This document shows positions 10,241 to 19,789 of a DNA stretch of 64,000 nucleotides, piece by piece; positions within the stretch are counted from its first letter, which is position 1; each line of letters begins with the position of its first letter. The stretch comes from Paramoeba atlantica. Lineage: Eukaryota; Discosea. The stretch is from NCBI GenBank assembly GCA_977017575.1, contig CDRNVI010000040.1, positions 124,001 through 188,000 on the forward strand. The letters are read 5' to 3'. The notes under the pieces were generated by a model. The model did not search any database and had not been told where the DNA came from. It saw only the letters and a program-made list of their open reading frames with translations. The position numbers and the translations under genes are program-made.

Positions 10241-10690
10241 ATTCGGAGAGATAGGAGCCCTTTGAAGCCGAGGTTTAGCCCTTTGAAGCTGAGAAGCCAA
10301 GGCCACTCGGGGGTATAACACCCTAGAAGACTTGGTCCATTGAAGCTGAGGAGTCTAAACTGTTGAAGCTGAGACTCAACGCTCCCGAACTATGCCAGCA
10401 AGCAGTAATGGGCGGCTACTCCGGGGGAGGCCACTCTCGGTCCTGCGGAACACACTTATGTAGTCCTTGGATTTTGCATGCTGTCCTTGGATTTGAATGT
10501 CTCAACCTGAAAGGGTTAAGATAGTTTCAGCGGACAAGGTGGATGAAAATCCACCTTTGAGTAGTAGCCTCCCCCAAAGCTACCTCGGCTTACTCCGGGG
10601 AGGCAACATCCCGAATGGGATAGAAAGCCTAACAACATTCAACAACAATCTTCGTCAACGGTACCATTTGTGATGGAATTCGTGTTTTGA
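10240..10690. repeat. Short-word repeats around TTGAAGCTGAG
   Basis: TTGAAGCTGAG or TTGAAGCCGAG words occur at about 10262, 10282, 10342 and 10361, in otherwise unassigned sequence. No gene is seen. Confidence 0.5.
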
Positions 10691-11395
10691 ACCACCTACT
10701 ACCGCGTCTGGTACGGTTATTGTAACCAACAGGGGTGTCGTTCTCACCTTCTGTACCGCGTCTGGTGCTATTTATGCGACCCGTCAGGGGTGTCGCCCTA
10801 TTCTTCTGTACCGCGTCTGGTACTATTTGTGCGGCCCGTCACGGGTGTAGCCCTACTCTTCTGTACCGCATCTGGTACTATTCATGCGACCCGTCACGAG
10901 TGTCGTCCTGCTCTTCTGTATCGCGTCTGGTACTATTTATGCGACCGGTCAGGAGTGTCACCTTACTCTTCTGTACCGCGTCTGGTACTATTTATGCGAC
11001 CCGTTAGGGGTGTCGCCCTATTCTTCTGTACCGCGTCTGGTACTATTTATGCGACCCGTTAGGGGTGTCGCCCTATTCTTCTGTACCGCGTCTGGTGCTA
11101 TTTATGCGACCCGTCAGGGGTGTCGCCCTATTCTTCTGTACCGCGTCTGGTACTATTTGTGCGGCCCGTCACGGGTGTAGCCCTACTCTTCTGTACCGCA
11201 TCTGGTACTATTCATGCGACCCGTCACGAGTGTCGTCCTGCTCTTCTGTATCGCGTCTGGTACTATTTATGCGACCGGTCAGGAGTGTCGCCCTACTCTT
11301 CTGTACTGCGTCTCGTACTATTTATGAAACCGTCAGGGGTGTCGCCCTCTCCCTCTGTACCGCGTCTGGTACAATTTACGCGACTGATCCCTTCT
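10690..11395. repeat. 55-bp tandem repeat, about 13 units, with 330-bp higher-order period
   Basis: CTGTACCGCGTCTGGT recurs every 55 bases from about 10695 to 11355. Six consecutive unit variants starting near 10751 are repeated with nearly the same variants from 11081, so the array grew by a 330-base duplication. Because 55 is not a multiple of three, one unit passes through all three frames, and all + frames are open. The long open frames here are by-products of the repeat, not genes. Each unit has GGTAC and GTACC words and an inner GCGAC/GTCGC pair. Confidence 0.9.
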
Positions 11396-12344
11396 TGGTT
11401 CACCCAAAAGGGTGGTAAGCCGGAGCGCCACGTCAAGGCGAAGGATCGAGCTCCGGTGGAGAGACAAGAAGTGAGCGTCACGTGCGTGACGCCATACTTC
11501 CCGCTCACGTCTGTGGCCTCCTTTAACCCTGCTGGACCAAAACCACTTTCTGCGCCCCCCTCTTGTTTTCTGGAAAGGATTCATGATGATGATGATGATG
11601 ATGTATTGGGCCTTTTGACTCCGAAACGTTATGGCCCCTCAACTCCCCAAACGGGCAGTCCGAATACGTCTTTCGACGTATCCGGAGAGCCAGCCATAAC
11701 AAGCTACGGCTGACCTCCGCTTGGAGAGGAGTTAGGTTACAGCTAGGGAGGTGAGGTGCGCTATACCCCTGCACCTTAGGTAATGCAAATAAGGTGCCCC
11801 TTGACAAAAAAAACCACTCTATCTTTTGAGGGTGGATAAAAAAAACACCAAAAAAAAAGGTTACGGAAAGAATTGTGCAAGAGGTTTATAAGAGTGATAA
11901 CTGGCCCTGCGGGGCACATAATATTTCTTTATTATGACTTTCATAAGAATTTGAAGCGTTTGGAATTGAGTATACGTGTATCTATAGGAAACATTTTCAT
12001 TTCCAGTTTTAAAAATTTTTGCCCCACCCACCAACCCCCATAACCATTCCCCGCGTGGACCCGTTCGCCTAAGGAAGAAAACTTCGTTTGAACCACCAAG
12101 AAATCTCTTGGTGGTGGAGTTCAGGGTTGATATGTTGTATTGGTGATCTTGTTTTTATTGGCTACTTTACAGCAAGTATGCAGATTTTCTGAAAGGATTT
12201 ATGGCAAGAGAAAATCTGAGGAATGTAGTGTGCAAATGAGGGAAGTATATTTGTGATATTTTATAAAGCTTTCTATTGTTCTTTCTACTGTTTTATATGT
12301 TCCTCGAAGCGCAATTCAAACACATTCCAAAGATTATCCCGAAT
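11396..12344. other. Unassigned sequence with an ATG microsatellite
   Basis: An (ATG)n run lies at about 11582-11604. Sequence at 11895-12070 resembles 3170-3320. A short inverted repeat near 12092-12118 is built on CCACCAAGA/TCTTGGTGG. No gene is supported. Confidence 0.5.
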
Positions 12345-12397
12345 GGCACCCACCCTAGTTTCTTAGTACCTTGTTATATTCGGTACCGGGCGGTGCC
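12345..12397 (-). repeat. Single covarying-stem repeat
   Basis: Same architecture as the arrays at 7.8 and 14.2 kb. The inner stem is GTACC/GGTAC. The outer stem is GGCACC/GGTGCC, where the 7764 unit has GACACC/GGTGTC, so the outer stem has also changed on both sides. Confidence 0.85.
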
Positions 12398-12439
12398 ACC
12401 CATTCTGCGTTGTCAGAATGACATCTACACGGCTTGGAG

Positions 12440-12530
12440 GTACGTTCGTCGAGTTCTCAACGAAAAACCTGATTTTCGTTGAGTACTCAACGAACCGTCG
12501 GATTTTCGTTGAGTACTCAACGAACGTACC
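12440..12530. repeat. Three tandem copies of a 20-bp palindrome
   Basis: TTCGTTGAGTACTCAACGAA is a perfect palindrome. It occurs twice intact and once with two changes, spaced 36 bases, joined by GATTTT-containing linkers. The array begins and ends in GTACG-type words. A decayed relative lies at about 39680-39735. Confidence 0.85.
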
Positions 12531-12699
12531 CTGTGAGGATTCATACCCAAACCTTCTTGGACTAGCTTTTCTATTTCGCTCCTTCCATCACCATTCCCCA
12601 CTGTGTCCTTGTGGGTCCCGGGCTTTGGACCGGTATATTATTGCCCTGCTTATACTATAAGCAGGGTTAAAGGAGGCCACAGACGTGAGCGGGAATTTT

Positions 12700-13320
12700 T
12701 ATAGTAGATACAGTGGCGCGTGAGAAAGTCAGTGACGGCAGTGTAGCTGCAGTGGCACGTGCGAGAGTAAGTGCACCGCCACGTGAGGAAGTGACTGCAG
12801 TAATGCAATGTGGCTGCAGTGGCACTCGAGAGAGTTAGTGTACTGCCACGGGAGGCAGTGACTGTATTGATGCAGTGCAGCTGCAGTGGCGCGTGAGAGA
12901 GTAATAGCACTGCCACGTGAGGAAGTGACTGCAGTGATGCAGTGCAGCTGCAGTGGCACGTGCGAGAGTAAGTGCACTACCACTGTAAGTACAGTGGTAC
13001 GTGAAAGAGTACTCTAAGGGTACTGCCACGTGAGGCAGTGAACGCAGTGTAGATGCAGTGGCACGTGAGAGAGTAAGTGTACTGCCACGTGAGGCAGTGA
13101 ACGCAGTGCAGATGCAGTGGCGCGTGAGAGAGTCAGTGACTGCAGTGTGAGAGTAAGTGCACTGCCACGTGAGGAAGTGACTGCAGTAATGCAATGTAGC
13201 TACAGTGGCAAGTGCGAGAGTAAGTGTACTGCCACGTGAGGCGGTGACTGTATTGATGCAGTGTGTAGCTAGAGTGGAACGTGGGTGCAGGTGGCTGCAC
13301 ATGAAACACCCACATGAGAG
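12700..13320. repeat. Minisatellite of ~60-70-bp units rich in CACGTG
   Basis: Units contain CAGTGGCACGTG, GAGAGTAAGTG and TGCCACGTGAGG in order and recur about nine times between 12710 and 13280. The E-box/G-box core CACGTG appears in most units. CAGTGGCA and TGCCACG make each unit partly palindromic. Confidence 0.85.
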
Positions 13321-13479
13321 ACCGTGCGCCACCAGTGGCTGCACTGGTGTTCCATTTAGAGAGTGTTGTTACAGATCGCCATGTTATGGAAAGGTGGCCA
13401 GCTGGGAGATAACCCAGATTGAAAGGGGCGAGGGAGATACGAAGCAACAGGCGTGGCAGATTCCCACTGAAAAGAAATG

Positions 13480-13548
13480 GTATCTCCCCGCACCAAGTTC
13501 GTCTCCGAGCCAGCAAGCGCTAAGGCGTTTCTCGTGCGGGGAGATACT
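13480..13548. repeat. Inverted repeat GTATCTCCCCGCAC
   Basis: A 14-base arm at 13480 is matched by its exact reverse complement GTGCGGGGAGATAC near 13535. From 13550 a TAATCGAGGGTAGAGCGGTAG word follows that recurs at 15530 and 51797. 13560-14120 holds no recognised gene. Confidence 0.7.
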
Positions 13549-14126
13549 TTCTATAATCGAGGGTAGAGCGGTAGTTATACAACCACCGCAACAAGATAAC
13601 CAATAAAACATATCAACACTGAACTCCACCGCCAAGAGATTTCTCTCTTCCTTACGCGAACGCGGGGACCACCCTTTCGCCAGTCATTGTTCTGTCCCTT
13701 TAGCTCGTTGTTATATAGAATGCCCTAACCCGCCATCCACCTCTCTCTTTTTTTTTGTTTATTTCCCAAGGGCGAATATTTATTGACGACTTATCGGATC
13801 GGCAGGGTTCTTTTTGGTAGATACTTAATGTGGTTTAACTGCTATTTCCGTCTTTTTTAGAAAATTTAATAACTGTTTCAATTCAATGTTGATCCCAGGC
13901 GGCACACCGTTCCACATCTTAGAACGCACAAGCGCGACTTTTACCATCCTTGTGGAGGTATTCACTGAGTTGTGAATAAACCACCTCCCCATTGAGTTCC
14001 TGTAGCAGCAGCTGAAATTCGGCATAGATGCGCTTGCGCATCATCCCACATGCATCTGCCAGAGCAATCAGAGCATCCGGCTTATGTCGGATGATGGGAC
14101 TTCGCGATCCCAGCCTCCCGAGCTAA

Positions 14127-14373
14127 CTCACCCGGCGTCAACATAACGAGACGCTAAAGGACTAGGGTGAGCGTACACTATCGCTTTCTGAAATTCCAGC
14201 ACCCGGCGTCAACAAAACGAGACGTTAAATAACTAGGGTGTTAGGAATATTTTTGTAAAGAGACTGCCCGGTGCCAACATAACAAGGCACTAAACAACTA
14301 GGGTAGCGGTCTTTCTCGTGGTGAACCACCCGGTGTCAAGATAACCAGACAACAGGCAACTAGGGTACGGTTC
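14127..14373 (+). repeat. Array of four covarying-stem repeats
   Basis: Units lie at 14127-14171, 14200-14240, 14262-14311 and 14323-14373, in the orientation opposite to the 7.8-kb array. Inner stems are GCGTC/GACGC, GCGTC/GACGT (one G-T pair), GTGCC/GGCAC and GTGTC/GACAA (four pairs). Loops keep the pattern AAnATAACnA and every unit ends in (A/G)ACTAGGGT. Outer stems include CTCACCC/GGGTGAG in the first unit and GAACC/GGTTC in the last. Confidence 0.85.
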
Positions 14374-14649
14374 ATCGGTGTTCTTAGTGCACGCCAATCA
14401 GTCGCTGACTCGATGACTTTTCTCGATCGGACTGAGCACAACAGACACCAAAGTAATCTTGGAAGGGGCGTACCAGCCTTCTCTGGTGAGGCCATATCCC
14501 TAGTTGGACAAACGGCCTGACAAATAGAAATAGAATGTTGATCCCATCTGACTTCGTTGATCTCTTCTTAATTGCTGCCAAACATGACCTATTACTGCGT
14601 TCGCAAAAATTTGTGATTTTTTTTTGCAGCTTTTGAAAGTGTTACACAA

Positions 14650-14860
14650 TTTCAAAAGAAGTCACTCATGCTGCGTGCTTCGCGTTGAAAACTACCTCCG
14701 CGTTTAACGAAGGGCCTAAAAAAGAAAATTTGACCTGGAAAGCTGAAGAAAACTGAAGGATTTGCGCCAAAAGTAGCAGATTTTCGGGTAAAAATGGGGT
14801 GTTTTTCGCGTATTTTTGCTCTCAGAGCACTGAATCCGACATTATCACTCTTCGTAAACA
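14650..14860. repeat. Partial foldback element plus shared flank
   Basis: The right half of the foldback family (GTTGAAAACTACCTCCGCGT, then TTTAACGAAG) is followed by about 120 bases that match 51027-51140, including CTCTCAGAGCACT and CCGACATT. The foldback is thus part of a longer dispersed repeat. 14861-15205 has no gene. Confidence 0.7.
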
Positions 14861-15205
14861 CGTTTGTTACCGGCCCCAAGCCCGGCACTGCCATATTAGG
14901 CGGAGTGTGAGGGTGAAGATTTCAACACAACTATAGCACGATTATGAACTTAAGAATATAACTGAACTACTTGTTTCTAGTATCCAGTAGAACTACTACA
15001 TTTAGCTCCATTTAACTAAACAATCTTACACGCCTGCAAATGTCACGCATCAATTCGCTTGGCCCCGGCCTGGCAATACTCCAGTCTCTGTAACGAGGAC
15101 CATGGGCTCCGTACCCTTCTGGGTACCACCGCCCCAGCATTCGTGCTGGGAGGCTCATGGGCTCCGTTTCCTTCGGGACACACTTGCCTTTTTTTGATCA
15201 AGCAT

Positions 15206-15306
15206 TTAGGCTCTTCGTTAAACGCGGTGGATGTTTTCAACTTAGAAGTCACTCATGCTGCGCGCTTCGCGTTGAAAACTACCACCGCGTTTAACGAAGA
15301 TCCTAA
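15206..15306. repeat. Foldback (hairpin) element, ~100 bp
   Basis: The left arm TTCGTTAAACGCGGTGG with GTTTTCAAC is matched in reverse by GTTGAAAACTACCACCGCGT and TTAACGAA. The loop holds ACTCATGCTGCGCGCTTCGC. Other copies: 18361-18456 and 50927-51026; half copies at 14650 and 56396. Confidence 0.85.
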
Positions 15307-15312
15307 AAAAGA

Positions 15313-15420
15313 AAATTTGGCCTAGACCCCCCCTGGACCCCCCCCCTGGACCCCCCCCTGGACACACCTCCTGGACCCCCCCTGGACCCCCCCTGGACCC
15401 CCCCTGGACCCCCCATTTTT
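15313..15420. repeat. CTGGACCCCC tandem repeat
   Basis: Seven or eight CTGGACCCCCC-type units occur in a row. They are followed by about 130 bases (to 15550) that are shared with 51690-51830 and in reverse with 16690-16770. Similar C-rich repeats lie at 19190-19230 and 51610-51680. Confidence 0.8.
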
Positions 15421-15545
15421 TTCAATTTTTCAGTTTTAGACTGCCGGAGCCCCCTTTTATTTTTTTTTCTTCTATTATATTACTGTGTTCCTCTTTATAT
15501 TTTCACTGTTTTTGTTCACTTTTTTCAATAATCGAGGGTAAAGCG

Positions 15546-15963
15546 GTGTGGCGAGTAGCGGAGAAAAACTGACAAAATGGTAATCTCTCTCTAAAATATA
15601 CGTATTCGTTTCTTTTTGTCTCATTTCTTCACGCGCAAAGTCTTTGTGTTGAGATCAGCAAAATGCAACAAAAAACAGCCCAAACGGACACTTGGCTGAA
15701 AAGGATGCTTGGCTGGTGGGTGCCTTATTGGTGCGGAGGGGTTTGCTGGTACAACTGGGGGTTGCTTGTACAACCCCTCCGCACCAATAAGGCACCCACC
15801 CTTAACTTTTCAGCCAAGTGTCCGTTTGGGCTGTTTTTTGTTGCATTTTGCTGATCTCAACACAAAGACTTTGCGCGTGAAGAAATGAGACAAAAAGAAA
15901 CGAATACGTATATTTTAGAGAGAGATTACCATTTTGTCAGCTTTTCTCCGCTACTCGCCACAC
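15546..15963. repeat. 418-bp palindrome with ~200-bp arms (Tc1/mariner-type TIR foldback)
   Basis: The left arm starts GTGTGGCGAGTAGCGGAG and the right arm ends in its reverse complement at 15963. The arms match almost base for base up to a ~25-base loop near 15746-15769; one arm has a ~15-base insertion near 15700. The arm segment with CAAAGTCTTTGTGTTGAGAT recurs at 36615-36690 beside a mariner-like transposase remnant, so the arms are probably the long TIR of that family. Confidence 0.85.
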
Positions 15964-16520
15964 AAGCTTTGAGGCGAGCATCGAAGCTCAAAACCGAATC
16001 ATCAATATAATCTTGAGGCAATTTACGCCAAGCTTTACGTACACTTTTTATGGGGTCTTCTTTCTTTGCAGGATTGTATTCATCTACAAGATTTTGTACC
16101 ATGCTTCACACGCTTTCTATTGATGAGAGATCGGGGGAGCTAGGCGCCCAATTTTCAATAATTTCATTTTGCTGTCCTCAAGGTACGCTTTTGTCTCCTT
16201 GGAAATATGAGGTGTTGCCCCATCTTGCTGAAAAAAACAGTTTCGGGGGATTTTTTAATGTTTTAATGTACGAAACACATGTAATTGAGTTGGATGGAAT
16301 ACCAAGGTGTCTTTTGATTCTTTTTTTTTACTTCAGGGCCTTTTTTTACCTCAGAGTATGATATTTTCAGGCGAATTGTTTTTCAAATATTTTCGAGTAT
16401 GTTTCACATTAACATTAAATTCGCGGGCTAGTTGCCTTATCGCAACCCCTTGATCAAGCCTCATGCGCAATAAAAATTTTCCACTTTCTTTAACACCACC
16501 CCTAGGGAGTCGCTACGTAT
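15964..16520 (-). pseudogene. Tc1/mariner-like transposase remnant
   Basis: The minus strand reads FFQQDGATPHISKE (the second catalytic Asp region), then, one frame shift later, ENWAPSSPDLSSIESV (the third catalytic Asp region) and VQNLVDEYNPAKKEDPIKSV. A stop in the second block and the frame change show that it is dead. It directly abuts the palindrome carrying the family TIR. Confidence 0.8.
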
Positions 16521-16619
16521 TTCTTGGCGTGAAAAGTGAAAATTTTTCAAAAACAATTTCATCGTTTTTTTATTTTTCGAAGTGACTCAAAGTCAACGGG
16601 AACGTACAGATCTCAAAAT

Positions 16620-17485
16620 TTTACACGATAAAGTGGTGCGATATCCCGCCTAGCCCCCCTCGTGCGAAAAATAAGGGTGGGTGACTTTTTGATGCGGAGG
16701 GGTTTATAATAGAAGAAAAATATATAAAAGGGGGCTCCGGTGATCCAAAGCTGAAAAATTCAAAAAAATGGGGGGCCCATGCGGGGGCGCCATGGGTGGG
16801 CATACATGTACGTCGCGAAATGTTTCATACATGTTCTTTTCTTTTTTGCCTCTACGTTGGTGCCCGCCAAGGAAACGAAGATGAGCGTGGTATCGCGCAC
16901 GGCATTCGACGTATCCCCGGGCAGGAGAAAGCCAATGATCCTCTTCACGTACACACGAAACGTCCTCGTTCTTTGGGTGATACTTTATCTTCCCACACCA
17001 CACCACACTCTTGCGGAAACAGTGCGTGAATTTAAATTAAAATTTCCATTTTTAAAAATGATGCATAATAAAAAGCTCACAAATTTTTATTTTCCTGTTT
17101 TTTTGTTACACAAATAATTGTGTTGAGTGTATGTAGTTATGTACAACCACTACAGTAGCAGATACCAAAAGAGTAAAAAAATGCGCCGCGAGCTGCGCAA
17201 ATTTTTCCCCTCACCTTTCTCCAAAATTCGCAACCCCCCTATTTAGAGGGTTGAAACCAGTCAAGTTTTGCCGGGTTTTGCATGGACACCTATTTTTTGG
17301 TGCGCCATTTAGTAGGAAAACACAAAAATTTTCATTTCTTTGGCGTTAAAAAATTCTGCGACGCACAATGGAGACCAAGTATGCTCTCCACTATTTTTGA
17401 CAAAGCACTTTTCTTCGCCACGTCAATGAGGACTACATTGCCTTTCATAGGTTTCAATTCTCTTAATATTAATTTTACTAGTACT
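16620..17485. other. Dispersed-repeat mosaic, no gene
   Basis: 16690-16770 is the reverse of the TTATTATAT/GGGGGCTCC repeat at 15420-15480. A block reading GGGCATACATGTACGTCGCG at 16798 recurs inverted at 19168-19200. 17375-17460 resembles 40365-40440 (ACTTTTCTTCGCCACGTCAA). No coding sequence is supported. Confidence 0.5.
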
Positions 17486-17657
17486 ATACCCGCCCTATCC
17501 TAGCGTTGCCTCAGTACCCCCCCTCATTAGCGTTGTTTTTTAGACTGTCTCTTCAAGACTCTCTTGCCGCGAAGTGGCGATTTTTTTTGACCCCCCCTCC
17601 TAGCGTTGCTTTTTCCCAAAACCAGGCAACGCTAGGATAGAGGGGGGGATAGTAATA
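17486..17657. mobile_element. TA-flanked MITE, word TCCTAGCGTTGCC
   Basis: The left end is TA|CTATACCCGCCC then TATCCTAGCGTTGCC. The right end is GGCAACGCTAGGATA then GAGGGGGGGATAG|TA. Inside are a C-run plus TAGCGTTG word, a GCCGCGAAGTGGCG hairpin followed by eight Ts, and a further C-run plus word. The TA duplication and size fit a Tc1/mariner-type MITE. Confidence 0.8.
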
Positions 17658-17770
17658 CTAAGCAGCAGAAGTTACACAAGAGTCTTTTTTTAGATACCCT
17701 TTTTAGCGTTTTTAGAACTTAGAGATACTTTTTGGAGTTTGTCACTACAGTTTTTAGACTTTTCGTTGGT

Positions 17771-18157
17771 ATGGTAGTTGCTTTCACAAAGTCAAACCGA
17801 AAAAGAGAATGCGATGTACGACACAGTGTGGATTCAATAACCCATGAGCTTGAAGCGGAACTGCGCATGCACAGTGCGCCTTCAAGAAATAAAATGTGCA
17901 GTAAGCCCCCGCTTTTCATGAGAAAATGGGTCCCCTATGCATGTTTAACTGCAATATTTCTGATTTGGATGCCTGATAGATGGATATCTGCTATTTGTGC
18001 AAAGGGAAAGTCAGCCTACACGCAAGCTCAGTTCATGATTCATAGGGAATATTGGAGGTTTAGGCTGCCCCACCACGAGTTTGCAGCTTTGCTGAAAGAA
18101 ATTGAAGAGGAAATTCCAAAGGAAATGAGAATACCACATCCTGAATGTCCATTGTAA
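17771..18157 (+). CDS. Hypothetical single-TM protein
   Basis: A 128-residue frame from the first in-frame ATG. The first 30 residues carry several Lys/Arg. A hydrophobic segment WVPYACLTAIFLIWMP at about 70-85 can cross a membrane. The C-terminal half is charged (HHEFAALLKEIEEEIPKEMRIP). No family is recognised. It lies on the same strand as the host genes further right but is isolated among transposons. It may be a host gene for a small organelle membrane protein; that is inference from shape alone. Confidence 0.45.
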   Translation: MVVAFTKSNRKRECDVRHSVDSITHELEAELRMHSAPSRNKMCSKPPLFMRKWVPYACLTAIFLIWMPDRWISAICAKGKSAYTQAQFMIHREYWRFRLPHHEFAALLKEIEEEIPKEMRIPHPECPL

Positions 18158-18360
18158 GTACGACTAATTGGTCCTCTTGGAAAATAGGCGTGCTCGCAAT
18201 TCTATTGTGCTCAAAGTTGAAAGGCCATTATAGAGATTTGTAGCTCATTCTAAAGGTAACAACTAGAGTTTTACTACTGCAGACTCCAACTGTAAAATTA
18301 TTACCACAAACTCCGCTTCATCTGCATGTTTATAATTTGTATACTCCTGCCATTAATAAT

Positions 18361-18456
18361 AGTCGCTTCGTTAAACGCGGTGGTTGTTTTCAACATAGAA
18401 GCCATTCATGATGCGCGCTTAGCGTTGAAAACTACCTCCGCGTTTAACGAAGCGAC
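18361..18456. repeat. Foldback element copy
   Basis: Same family as 15206-15306, but the outermost arm bases are AGTCGC ... GCGACT instead of AGGCTC ... GAGCCT. Both sides have changed together. Confidence 0.85.
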
Positions 18457-18649
18457 TAAAAAAGAACAATCACCAAAACATCATGAAGAATCTATTCTTT
18501 GGGTGAATACGTTTTAGGAATCGATTTCGGAAAAATCTTGTTTTTACTTTTTTTTCGGTCAATTTTGTTTTGGGGGGTCACCCCAAAAATTTCGGAATTT
18601 TCGAACTTGTATCCTGATAAAAAACGCTTATCTAAAACTCACCGATCTC

Positions 18650-19040
18650 ACCCACTCGTGCGCCGAGATACTTCCGCAGCTGGGAGAACATTACCACGCC
18701 GTTCAACTCCTGTAGCTGTAGGGCGAAATCCTGGACAACTTCCTCTCGTCTCAATCTGCATACATCGACAAGAGACTTGAGGAGGAGCTTCGTGTTGTTG
18801 TGGAGGGCTCCACCCGAAAGCAGGAATGCATACGAATTGTTCTTGTGAGATCAAGCCTGTGTTGACGTAGGCTTTCGTTTTACGACTGATTGCATCCTTC
18901 ATAAGGCGCATCCCCGTTTTACCTAGATTTGAGGACGACATTTTGTGAATTACAGTGAAGTCATAGTATACATGTATATCACCAGCTGGCCAATGGATTA
19001 CTATGTCCGGCCCTGAACGCATGAAAGAGCCGGTTCCACA
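18650..19040 (-). pseudogene. LINE C-terminal (endonuclease-like) fragment
   Basis: The minus strand reads SGPDIVIHWPAGDIHVYYDFTVIHK then AISRKTKAYVNTG and QEQFVCIPAFG. The DIVI-x-GDI-x-DFTVIH spacing resembles the C-terminal restriction-like nuclease module of protist LINEs, seen more fully at 31.84-32.5 kb. Both ends run into other repeats. Confidence 0.55.
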
Positions 19041-19056
19041 TGTGCGTTGGTGTGCT

Positions 19057-19240
19057 TGTCGGACCCCTCCTGCGCGTACCGGGGGGGGGGTCACCCCCAG
19101 GTGGTGGGAGGGGTGGAAAATTATCGCCGCGGCATACTCTACCACTTCCCAGCGCTCGATTTTAAAAAAAACATTTCGCGACGTACATGTATGCCCCCCC
19201 TGGACCCCCACCCCCTGGACCCCCCGTGGACTTGTCGAGC
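19057..19240. repeat. G/C-run dispersed repeat
   Basis: GGACCCCTCCTGCG, a ten-base G run, TCACCCCC and GGTGGAAAAT in order are matched at 51480-51535. Both are followed at a distance by CTGGACCCCC units. The fragment interrupts the LINE remnant on this side. Confidence 0.7.
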
Positions 19241-19534
19241 CCGATACGCGCTGGAGTTTCCTCTTCTGCCCTCGAAATGTCAGCTCACTCTTACCCAGGT
19301 AAGGCAACTCTGACCGATTTGCGGGGCATACTGAGCTTTTGTGGGCATCAATTATCCCACAAATGTTTTCTTCATACTTCCTTACTAAAAGTATGCGGTG
19401 AGTGACTTTAAGCTGTCCTCGAGCACTGTAACAATGCTGGTCACGGTGCTGTGCACCCTCGTTATTGGAATACCAGTAACGCATTTTCTAACAATAACAT
19501 TTATTAACAAAGTTCGCTTGAAAACATTAATTAC

Positions 19535-19580
19535 TTTGTTAATTTATGCTTTGTTAAATAAGCGTTGTTAATTTTAGTTT
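19535..19580. repeat. Direct repeat TTAATTACTTTGTTAATTTA, copy 1
   Basis: The same ~45-base word occurs at 22365-22412 in the same orientation. The pair brackets the Tc1-like and pogo-like transposase remnants. Confidence 0.7.
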
Positions 19581-19789
19581 CTAGTATGTAAGAAAATGTT
19601 TTGTGAGATTTTTTTACGCGGAATCTCGATATGTAACTTTGTTCAGCCCAGTGAAATAAACTACGCTCCATAAATAAAGGTGTCAAACAAGAGGATGCCC
19701 AACACAAGTATCACTGTAAATGAAAAATGGGGTTTACAAGATTCGTTAAGCCCAACAAACTGAAACTCTTGAAAAGCGTAAAAATAAAG

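Noticed and set aside
10735-11713. Several overlapping open frames of 90-197 codons
   Set aside because: They are translations of the 55-bp tandem repeat in its three frames and the flank.
12700-13320. CRISPR-like array
   Set aside because: Repeat units are contiguous variants without unique spacers, and the genome is eukaryotic.
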